From JALSHZ01 sp964439815 (GTDB taxonomy: Bacteria > Pseudomonadota > Gammaproteobacteria > UWMA-0217): a stretch of 5,573 nt of DNA. Below, piece after piece: positions 1-5,437 of the stretch. A program made the position numbers and the translations under genes. Under the pieces are notes generated by a model. That model was not told where the DNA came from. It did not search any database and saw only the letters and a list, made by a program, of their open reading frames with translations. Numbering within the stretch: the stretch's first letter is position 1; each line of letters starts with the position of its first letter. The stretch is taken from positions 1 to 5,573 of the forward strand of contig CAYTPO010000223.1 of the NCBI GenBank assembly GCA_964439815.1, in the 5' to 3' direction.

Positions 1-186
1 GAGAAGATCGGGAAACTCCAGGCCGAGCGCATCGTCTATGTCTCCTGCCACCCCGGAACCCTGGCAAGAGACGCGGCTGAACTGGTTCATACTCATGGAT
101 ATCAATTGGTTGCGGCTGGTGTGATGGATATGTTTCCGCACACCGCGCATGTAGAATCCATTGCGGTGTTTACCAGGGGAACTTGA
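1..186 (+). CDS. rlmD: 23S rRNA (uracil-5-)-methyltransferase RlmD, C-terminal 61 residues (5' end outside window)
   Basis: This is the C-terminal end of a TrmA/RumA-type SAM-dependent RNA methyltransferase, which makes 5-methyluridine in 23S rRNA (U1939 in E. coli). The frame is open from base 1 to a TGA at 184-186. The fragment carries the family's nucleophile motif, here SCHPGTLARD (fragment residues 15-24). Its cysteine (codon 46-48) corresponds to the catalytic Cys that attacks uracil C6. Next comes DMFPHTAHVES (43-53), with the Glu that acts as general base. E. coli RlmD has SCNPATLARD and DMFPHTGHLES at these places, recalled from memory, so the active site appears intact. His replaces the usual Asn and Gly the usual Ala in the first motif, both mild changes. 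The paralogues TrmA and RlmC share the fold, but the DMFPHT-HxES tail favours RlmD. The N-terminal TRAM domain and Fe-S cysteines lie outside the window. Confidence 0.93.
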   Translation, partial: EKIGKLQAERIVYVSCHPGTLARDAAELVHTHGYQLVAAGVMDMFPHTAHVESIAVFTRGT

Positions 187-387
187 AAAAAGGGAATAAT
201 TCCCTCATTGTAAACAATCGTGTCTGATTTGGGGCTTTATTGTCAGACGGTTATGCAGGCTTTTGCCAATGCTCGCCTGGCGGTTTTCCGCAGACTGATT
301 TCTGTGAGAAATACTGTTGTGAGTCGATTGGGGGCAGCGCCAGCAGTTGTACATTTCAAAGATTGGAAAACACGGATTCCTATAAAT
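187..387. other. Leader region between rlmD and the lipoprotein gene
   Basis: About 200 bp with no gene I can support. The frame of the downstream lipoprotein is open here back to a GTG at 220. The 56 residues it would add have no recognisable domain and would bury the signal peptide inside the protein. The GTG at 220 and the ATG at 253 both lack a Shine-Dalgarno sequence. Besides the 191-205 stem-loop there is a second inverted repeat, GTCTGA (222-227) with TCAGAC (243-248), enclosing 15 bases. No -35/-10 pair with good spacing stands out. The region most likely holds the promoter and 5' untranslated leader of the lipoprotein gene. Confidence 0.45.
191..205. terminator. Small perfect stem-loop after rlmD; A-tract on its left side
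   Basis: AGGGAA (191-196) and TTCCCT (200-205) form a 6-bp stem with a 3-nt loop, five bases after the rlmD stop codon. On the plus strand no T-run follows, so it is at best a weak rlmD terminator. Read on the minus strand the stem is followed directly by six T residues (the A-run at 185-190 on the plus strand), the layout of an intrinsic terminator for transcription coming from the right. The stem is short and only moderately GC-rich, so activity is uncertain. Confidence 0.3.
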
Positions 388-459
388 ATGATAAAGGGAA
401 ACTATACCGGGATTGGGCTTCCGGGTGTGATACTACTGGCTTTGATGGCCGTATCCTGC
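388..459 (+). other. Lipoprotein signal peptide and lipobox (cleavage before Cys24)
   Basis: Residues 1-24 of the beta-helix protein: one Lys near the N-terminus, a hydrophobic stretch GLPGVILLALM, then A-V-S-C. Signal peptidase II would cut before the Cys encoded at 457-459. Ala at -3 and Val at -2 are permitted but not the most common lipobox residues (Leu at -3 is usual), so lipidation is likely rather than certain. Confidence 0.65.
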
Positions 460-1992
460 GATTCCGGGCCGGGGCTTTTTGATCCTTCTGCCAGTGAGGT
501 TAAACAGGGTGCCACGGTAAATACTGTTCCCGCAGACAGTGTCGTCGACAATACTGTTGTACCCGGTAACAGCAAGGAGAAGCTGGATGGCGCCGAATCA
601 TCGGTTTCGCTCTATCAGAAGGAGATCGAGCTTCCGGTTTGTGACCCGGGCAATCCGGAAGTGCTGTTCATCTCGGATGACAGTGGCTGGAAGCAGATCA
701 ACACTACCAGCTATCGGGTCTTCTGTATCAAGCCGGGCAACTACGCATCTGTTGCCGGCATTGTCCTCAAGACCTCGGGAACGGAGACATTGCCACGGGT
801 ACTGATGCTGGATGGCAGTCAGTCCGCCAATCCTTCCCTGCTGCCCGACAAGGAGCAAGCCATTATCTCCTCCCTGAAATTCGAGAAGGCGCGTCACTGG
901 GTCGTTAAGGGTTTGTCGATTATCAATACGCCCAAGGGAGAGGCGGTCGTCGAGTTCGATACAGGCTCCTCCTACAATTTGCTCGATAGCATGAGAATCG
1001 AGCACTTCCAGCAAGGCATCAAGATTGATGATGGTGCACATGGCAATACTATTCAGAACAGCCTGATTGGTGACATGTTGATCAGGAAAGGTGGGGATTC
1101 TGTCTGTATTGGTCTGCAGGGTTTCAGAACACGGGCGGCTACCGTGAAAATTCTGGATACGAAAATCCTCAATAATGAAATCTATGACTGCAACGATGGC
1201 ATTCAAACCATTATCAACCCGGCCATCAGGTACACGGCCGATTTTTCGGGCCTTGTCGTGGATGGTAATGATATTTATCTGACGCCGAACTCCTATTCCA
1301 ATTGTTCGGGAAAGATGGATCCCGAGGGTGCTTGCGCCTGTGCGGAAAACGCCATCGATCTCAAGAGTGGTGCAGAGGACAAGAGCAAGCCGGTCAGGGT
1401 TATCAATAATCGCCTGTGGGGCTGGAAAAAGACGGATACCCGGTGCGGAGGATCCGGAAGCTGGGGTAGCGCGATATCTGCGCATTTTCGCCTGAAGAAT
1501 GCCGAGATCTCCAGAAATACGATTTTCAGCTCCTCGAGAGGGATTTCGATTACCGAGGGGCCAAGAGCCATTCTGGTGACCGACAATCTGATTCATGGCA
1601 TCAACAGTACCGTGAAGAATGAAGGCATCGCCCTGGTTGCTACGGCCGACGTGGTGGATCTGAAGGTGGACGGCAACACGATAGTGGACAGCACCTCCTG
1701 GATGGATTTTGGTGCCCGCGAGTCCAGCGTCGAATGCAATGTGATTATTGGTTCGGGAGCAGGTTCTGGTGTCCCACGGGATGGAACGGTTGTCGCCAGG
1801 AACTCCTACTACGGAACAACGCCCTGGCGGGGAACTGCAGGAAATGATGTTGTTTATGGCGGTGCGGAGGATTCCCGGAATGTCGATCACTGCTTCCTGT
1901 CGAAGCGGATCAGTGGTCAGCAGAGCGTCTGTCTGCCGTTTGGCGACGCATCTCCTGCCAGCCCGCATCATGCCTGTGCATCGGGCAATTGA
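388..1992 (+). CDS. Predicted lipoprotein with right-handed parallel beta-helix fold
   Basis: A 534-residue protein when started at the ATG at 388; the frame is open back to a GTG at 220. I chose 388 because a lipoprotein signal peptide begins there: MIKGN, a hydrophobic core at residues 9-20, then A-V-S-C with Cys24 as the lipidation site. No clear Shine-Dalgarno precedes the ATG, so the start is not certain. Asp25 follows the lipid Cys; under the E. coli +2 rule this suggests retention in the inner membrane. Residues 25-80 are a low-complexity linker rich in Ser, Val, Asp and Asn. From about 160 to 475 there are repeated beta-helix coils with Asn-rich turns: GNTIQNSLIG, NNEIYDCNDGI, VDGNDIYL, INNRLWGW, SRNTIFSSSRGI, VTDNLIHGI, VDGNTIVDS. 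A Cys-rich insert (C306, C316, C318) runs into ENAIDLKSG (320-328). This fold is common in polysaccharide lyases, hydrolases and epimerases, but no catalytic set is identified, so no enzyme activity or substrate is assigned. Tail-to-tail with rimO. Confidence 0.8.
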   Translation: MIKGNYTGIGLPGVILLALMAVSCDSGPGLFDPSASEVKQGATVNTVPADSVVDNTVVPGNSKEKLDGAESSVSLYQKEIELPVCDPGNPEVLFISDDSGWKQINTTSYRVFCIKPGNYASVAGIVLKTSGTETLPRVLMLDGSQSANPSLLPDKEQAIISSLKFEKARHWVVKGLSIINTPKGEAVVEFDTGSSYNLLDSMRIEHFQQGIKIDDGAHGNTIQNSLIGDMLIRKGGDSVCIGLQGFRTRAATVKILDTKILNNEIYDCNDGIQTIINPAIRYTADFSGLVVDGNDIYLTPNSYSNCSGKMDPEGACACAENAIDLKSGAEDKSKPVRVINNRLWGWKKTDTRCGGSGSWGSAISAHFRLKNAEISRNTIFSSSRGISITEGPRAILVTDNLIHGINSTVKNEGIALVATADVVDLKVDGNTIVDSTSWMDFGARESSVECNVIIGSGAGSGVPRDGTVVARNSYYGTTPWRGTAGNDVVYGGAEDSRNVDHCFLSKRISGQQSVCLPFGDASPASPHHACASGN

Positions 1993-2001
1993 AGGCCGGC
2001 A

Positions 2002-3357
2002 TCAGGCGGGATGTGGCTCCGGGGCCCGAGCTGAATCCGGGGATTGATCAACGGGGCGTCCCCACAGGTCGTGTTCATCGGCTGCGGTCACTTCGATTTC
2101 GATGAATTCGCCGGGTTCGATCTGTCGGTTTTCAATGATGACGACGCCATCGATTTCCGGCGCATCGGCTGGGCTGCGCGCTATGGTGTTTTCACCTTCG
2201 GTCTCATCGGTCAGCACTGTCATGCGCTGCCCGATTTTTGCCTGCAGCTTGTCACGGCTGATATCTGCCTGTACCTCCATGAATTCTTCGAGCCGCTCCT
2301 GTTTGAGCTGTTCATCCACAGGATCGGATAGTTCATTGGCTGGCGCGCCCTCGACCGGTGAATAGGTAAAGCATCCCACACGATCCAGACGGGCTTCGCG
2401 GATAAACGAGAGCAGGTCCTGAAACTGTGCATCGGTCTCTCCCGGGAAGCCGACTATGAAGGTACTGCGGATGGTGATTTCAGGGCATGTTTTGCGCCAT
2501 TGCCCGATGCGCTCGAGCATTCGCTCACTGTGCGCAGGGCGTTTCATGGCCCTGAGTATGTCCGGATTGGCGTGCTGCATGGGTATGTCGAGATAGGGAA
2601 GAATCCTTCCCTCCGCCATCAGGGGGATCAGGTTGTCAACGTGAGGATAGGGGTAGATGTAGTGCATTCGTACCCAGACGCCCAGATCCCCCAGCGCTTC
2701 GGCAAGTTGCTGGATATGGGACTTGAGCGGGCGACCATTCCAGAAGCCGGTGCGGTACTTGATATCCAGCCCATAGGCGCTGGTATCCTGCGAGATGACC
2801 AGTAGCTCCCTGACGCCATTGGCAGCCAGGTTTTCAGCTTCCTGCATGATGTCGGTAACCTGGCGGCTGACAAGATCACCGCGTAGCCGGGGAATGATGC
2901 AGAAGGAGCAGCGATGGTTGCAGCCTTCGGAAATCTTCAGGTAGGCATAATGTCGTGGTGTCAGTTTGATGCCCTGGGGTGGCAGCAGGGTGGTGAACGT
3001 CTCTTCCGGCTGAGGGAGGTGTTCATGTACTGCCGCCATGACCTCCTCATAGGCATGAGGGCCGGTTACGGCAAGCACATTGGGGTAGGCCTCCAGTATC
3101 TTGTCTGCGTCGGCTCCCAGGCAGCCGGTAACGACTACCTTGCCGTTTTCATGCAGTGCTTCGCCAATAGTATCCAGTGATTCCTTTATGGCCGCGTCGA
3201 TAAAGCCACAGGTATTGACGACAACCAGGTCCGCATCTTGATAGGTGGACGAAAGCTGATACCCTTCCGCCCGTAATTGTGTCAGGATGCGCTCTGAATC
3301 GACGAGGGCCTTGGGACACCCCAGGCTGATAAATCCGACTACCGAGTTGGTATTCAT
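2002..3357 (-). CDS. rimO: Ribosomal protein S12 methylthiotransferase RimO
   Basis: A radical-SAM methylthiotransferase that adds a methylthio group to the beta-carbon of a conserved Asp in ribosomal protein S12 (Asp89 in E. coli, residue number from memory). The 451-residue protein has all expected parts in order. The N-terminal UPF0004 domain starts SLGCPKALVDSER and has the three auxiliary-cluster cysteines C14, C50 (VNTCGFID) and C79 (VTGCLGA). The radical-SAM motif is C146-NHR-C150-SF-C153, followed by IIPRLRGDLVSR. YLDIPMQH lies at 255-262 and FIVGFPGET at 300-308. A C-terminal TRAM domain spans about 372-436. The opening GFISLGCPKALVDSE and the overall length separate RimO from the tRNA enzyme MiaB. 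The last 15 or so residues (Pro/Ser/Asp-rich) extend slightly past the TRAM domain. The start at ATG 3357 fits the family's N-terminus, though an AGGA lies 16 nt upstream, farther than usual. Convergent with the lipoprotein gene (9 bp apart), divergent from the regulator. Confidence 0.97.
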   Translation of the reverse strand: MNTNSVVGFISLGCPKALVDSERILTQLRAEGYQLSSTYQDADLVVVNTCGFIDAAIKESLDTIGEALHENGKVVVTGCLGADADKILEAYPNVLAVTGPHAYEEVMAAVHEHLPQPEETFTTLLPPQGIKLTPRHYAYLKISEGCNHRCSFCIIPRLRGDLVSRQVTDIMQEAENLAANGVRELLVISQDTSAYGLDIKYRTGFWNGRPLKSHIQQLAEALGDLGVWVRMHYIYPYPHVDNLIPLMAEGRILPYLDIPMQHANPDILRAMKRPAHSERMLERIGQWRKTCPEITIRSTFIVGFPGETDAQFQDLLSFIREARLDRVGCFTYSPVEGAPANELSDPVDEQLKQERLEEFMEVQADISRDKLQAKIGQRMTVLTDETEGENTIARSPADAPEIDGVVIIENRQIEPGEFIEIEVTAADEHDLWGRPVDQSPDSARAPEPHPA

Positions 3358-3412
3358 AGTGTTTTATGCTATATCCTGACTAAATAAGTAGAAATATATT
3401 ATAACGGTCAAC
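3358..3412. promoter_or_regulatory. Divergent promoter region between rimO and the DNR-like regulator
   Basis: These 55 bases are very AT-rich, in contrast to the coding DNA around them, and must contain or overlap the start signals for both genes. On the minus strand TATAAT (3398-3403) is a consensus -10 hexamer and would give rimO a leader of roughly 34 nt; the matching -35 position (3421-3426, TTAGTA) is poor and falls inside the regulator's coding sequence. On the plus strand TATAAC (3400-3405), with CTGACT (3376-3381) 18 bp upstream, is a possible pair, but it would give the regulator a nearly leaderless transcript. No Shine-Dalgarno is visible ahead of the regulator's ATG. I see no TTGAT-N4-ATCAA box here, so nothing shows autoregulation. 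Confidence 0.4.
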
Positions 3413-4090
3413 ATGATTGATACTAAGCGCATTCACCAGCATTTGAGGATGCTGCCGTTGTTTACGGAACTCTCTCCTTCGGTGCTGAAATTGTTTTCAG
3501 AGCGAGTACGCATAGTTGAGCTTACCCGGAATGAGATCGTCTTTCATCAGGGACAGGCGGTTCAGAGTCTCTATTCGGTCATGACAGGTCAGGTCAAACT
3601 TGTCGTTACCGCGCCTACCGGTGCCGAAAAGGTTGTGGAAATTGTCGGTTCCGGTCGTAGCTTTGGTGAAGCATTGATGTTTCTGGAGCGCCCGAGCCCC
3701 GTATCGGCGCAGGCGGTCGTGAAAACCGAGGTGATCGAAATCAGTTCGGAACTGATCTTTTCCGCAATCGATGAGTCCACGCAAATCTGTCGGGCGCTGC
3801 TGGCTGGCCTCAGTTACCGGTTGCACCATCTTGTTTCCGACCTCGAGACCTGTTGTCTGCAGACCTCTACAGAGCGTGTGGCCCGGTTTATCGTGGATGA
3901 ACTGGGAAGCGATCCCAGGAAAGCCTCGTTCATCTTTCCTGCCAACAAGAACCTGATTGCTTCGCAGCTCAACCTTGCACCGGAGTCCTTTTCCAGGATT
4001 TTGCATCACCTCTCGGAAAAGAAGATCATCCAGGTACATGGTCGGGAGTTGACGGTACTGGACAAGAATAGACTGGTTCTCGAATCCTGA
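3413..4090 (+). CDS. dnr: Crp/Fnr-family transcriptional regulator, DNR-like (nitric-oxide responsive class)
   Basis: A 225-residue Crp/Fnr regulator. Residues about 15-120 form the cyclic-nucleotide-binding-type sensor barrel (LFTELSPSVLKLF; FHQGQAVQSLYSVMTGQVKL; SFGEALMFLERP). About 121-150 is the dimerisation helix. About 151-222 is the winged-helix domain, with helix-turn-helix at 178-200 (NKNLIASQLNLAPESFSRIL). The recognition helix has E191-x-x-S194-R195, the FNR signature that contacts TTGAT half-sites. The N-terminal cysteines that hold the FNR Fe-S cluster are absent (Cys only at 126, 147 and 148), so it is not an oxygen sensor of FNR type. Recalled Pseudomonas DNR matches along the length (QKILEV/EKVVEI, AEAMMFMDTP/GEALMFLERP, PETFSRIMHRL/PESFSRILHHL, GREISILDRERL/GRELTVLDKNRL). 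DNR proteins bind haem and switch on denitrification genes in response to NO. The tail-to-tail nnrS gene supports this role. The ligand is inferred; the gene symbol rests on similarity. Confidence 0.85.
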   Translation: MIDTKRIHQHLRMLPLFTELSPSVLKLFSERVRIVELTRNEIVFHQGQAVQSLYSVMTGQVKLVVTAPTGAEKVVEIVGSGRSFGEALMFLERPSPVSAQAVVKTEVIEISSELIFSAIDESTQICRALLAGLSYRLHHLVSDLETCCLQTSTERVARFIVDELGSDPRKASFIFPANKNLIASQLNLAPESFSRILHHLSEKKIIQVHGRELTVLDKNRLVLES

Positions 4091-4105
4091 GCGGGGGGTT
4101 TGGTT

Positions 4106-5290
4106 TCAGCCCGGCTTTCCGTCAACCCGGGCAAAAAGCAGCATTGGCGTGTAGACCCAGGCCAGCATGCCAAACGCAACGACCCAGCTCATCCCCGCAA
4201 TCAACAGCCATTTTTCACCCAGGGTGGGAGCCAACAGATGGAAGATGGCATAAGCCAGGGCGCTGACATTCAGCAGTATGAAGGCCGTGGTCGTGAGTGA
4301 GTCGGCCTTGAGTTCGCGGCCTGTATGCCCCAGCGTTACCCTGACCATCATGCCGGCTGTGGTTATGCCAATCCCGCCAATAGTCAGCGCGTGCAGACCC
4401 CTGGATTCCATGATCAATCCAAATGAGGCAGCAGCGTACAGCATAAGACCGACGATAATCCATCCATAGCCGACCAGCAAAACCCAGAGTAGCGGATATC
4501 GCCATAGGGCGGGATGGTACCAGTTGGCCAACCTGATACCGTTTGCGATAGCAGCAACAAGTGCGGTGAGCCCGATGAGGGCATCCATCGGGAGTAGAAC
4601 CTCCAATATCATCAACAGGTAGATCGAACCCACTGCGAATGTTTCGATGGTCTGGTGGTACTGGGTCCGAGCAAGCTTCATGTCGAAGGATTTTTCGATG
4701 AAGTGGGGGAGGGTACGGCCATTGATGATGATCAGCAGCCCGAGTACAGCATAGAGTGAAAGCATCATTCCCGTTTCCGCGGTGTTCGGGAACAGGCCAA
4801 GATAACTCCAGTCGACCATGATGTTCCCGATGGCAAGAATAATCAGCAACTCGATGAAGATATAGCTGTTCCTGTTGCGTGATTGCAGCAGTGGTGCGGC
4901 AATGAACGCGATGGCCAACAGGATGAACAGGAGTTCCGTTGCGAAGGTCAGTATCGATGGACTCAGCTCCGGAAGGAAGTGGAGGCTGCGTGCCATAACC
5001 CACAAGCCTGCCAGGAACATCAGTGAACGGTGCTGCAGGGTTTGTATGCCGGTCCAGTTCTTGCCAGCCACAAGCAGAAACCCCGTCAATACTGCAAGTG
5101 CGTAGCCAAACAGCATTTCATGTCCATGCCAGGAGATATTGCCGTAATGGCTTGTAATGCTGAAGCCTTCGAGATAGCTGATGATCCAGAGCATCATCTC
5201 GATAGGTGCAAACAGCAATGCGAGCAGAAAGAAGGGACGGAATCCCGATTGAAGCAATGCAAACTCGGTTTTTGCAGTCATGGATGACAT
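4106..5290 (-). CDS. nnrS: NnrS family protein, polytopic membrane protein linked to nitric-oxide tolerance
   Basis: A 394-residue inner-membrane protein with about 12 hydrophobic segments, near residues 17-39, 58-76, 88-106, 112-135, 143-165, 174-190, 214-233, 235-254, 262-283, 284-315, 333-353 and 361-386. Family landmarks are SGFRPFFLLA (15-24), WHGHEMLFGYALAVLTGFLL (54-73), GRTLPHFIEK (191-200) and VTLGHTGREL (318-327). The conserved His residues (H55, H57, H196, H322) are candidate metal or haem ligands. NnrS proteins bind haem and copper in Rhodobacter, occur in genomes with denitrification or NO-response genes, and in Vibrio help cells withstand NO; the biochemical mechanism is unsettled. 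Length and topology are normal and the reading frame is intact. ATG 5290 was taken as start; a second ATG three codons in (5281) is equally possible, and neither has a strong ribosome binding site. Convergent with the DNR-like gene, 15 bp apart. A repetitive inverted-repeat element lies about 125 bp upstream. Confidence 0.95.
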   Translation of the reverse strand: MSSMTAKTEFALLQSGFRPFFLLALLFAPIEMMLWIISYLEGFSITSHYGNISWHGHEMLFGYALAVLTGFLLVAGKNWTGIQTLQHRSLMFLAGLWVMARSLHFLPELSPSILTFATELLFILLAIAFIAAPLLQSRNRNSYIFIELLIILAIGNIMVDWSYLGLFPNTAETGMMLSLYAVLGLLIIINGRTLPHFIEKSFDMKLARTQYHQTIETFAVGSIYLLMILEVLLPMDALIGLTALVAAIANGIRLANWYHPALWRYPLLWVLLVGYGWIIVGLMLYAAASFGLIMESRGLHALTIGGIGITTAGMMVRVTLGHTGRELKADSLTTTAFILLNVSALAYAIFHLLAPTLGEKWLLIAGMSWVVAFGMLAWVYTPMLLFARVDGKPG

Positions 5291-5412
5291 AGTTTCACTC
5301 GGATGGATATCACTGCAGCTGGTTTACCACAGGAATATTGCGTGGTGGATGGTCTGTTGGCAGGTGCAAGCCAGGCGTTTCCCCCCAGTGATTTTCGCTT
5401 CAAACGGTTAAG
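5291..5412. other. nnrS upstream region, no confident gene
   Basis: This stretch should carry the nnrS promoter (minus strand). I find no TTGAT-N4-ATCAA box with good symmetry. The closest things are GTGAT-N4-ATCCG (minus strand, 5313 to 5300; 7 of 10 informative positions), which sits only 10 nt before the start codon, and TTGAA-N6-ATCAC (minus strand, 5403 to 5388), whose spacer is 2 bp too long. On the plus strand a 41-codon frame (ATG 5303 to TAG 5428) runs through the region without a ribosome binding site; it may be meaningless or a remnant of an inserted element. Confidence 0.4.
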
Positions 5413-5415
5413 TCC

Positions 5416-5437
5416 GACAGCCTCCTAGGAGGCTGTC
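5416..5437. repeat. Perfect 22-bp palindrome centred on CTAG
   Basis: Two 11-bp arms meet with no spacer. The left arm is GACAGCCTCCT (5416-5426) and the right arm AGGAGGCTGTC (5427-5437). One mismatch further out (5415/5438) the symmetry resumes for two more base pairs, giving TCCGACAGCCTC (5413-5424) against GAGGCTGTCCGA (5429-5440), 11 of 12 matching, around a central CTAG. It looks like two transposable-element termini facing each other across a 4-bp target site. With no loop it is a poor intrinsic terminator, and no T-run follows on either side. Confidence 0.85.

Noticed and set aside
222..248. GTCTGA/TCAGAC inverted repeat with a 15-nt loop as a riboswitch or attenuator
   Set aside because: The single 6-bp stem is within what chance allows in 200 bp, and no T-run or conserved riboswitch core follows.
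598..1971. A 457-codon open frame on the minus strand, antisense to the beta-helix gene
   Set aside because: Its translation shows no recognisable domain, while the plus strand encodes a signal peptide and repeated beta-helix coils. It is a compositional shadow of a real gene.
2002..3357. MiaB (tRNA methylthiotransferase) as the identity of the minus-strand radical-SAM gene
   Set aside because: The opening GFISLGCPKALVDSE and DLVSRQ after the radical-SAM motif are RimO features. MiaB has a different N-terminal motif (GCQMN) and different sequence after the CxxxCxxC motif.
3408..3420. TCAA-N5-TTGA inverted repeat overlapping the start codon of the regulator, reminiscent of an FNR box
   Set aside because: The half-sites point the wrong way (TCAA on the left, TTGA on the right) compared with TTGAT-N4-ATCAA, and the spacing is different.
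4215..5003. A 262-codon minus-strand frame inside nnrS in another phase
   Set aside because: The nnrS frame covers it with family motifs and hydrophobic segments. The alternative translation is His/Arg/Pro-rich and featureless.
5416..5437. The 22-bp palindrome as an intrinsic terminator
   Set aside because: It has no loop and no T-run on either strand, and no gene ends next to it. Its similarity to a transposon terminus is a better explanation.
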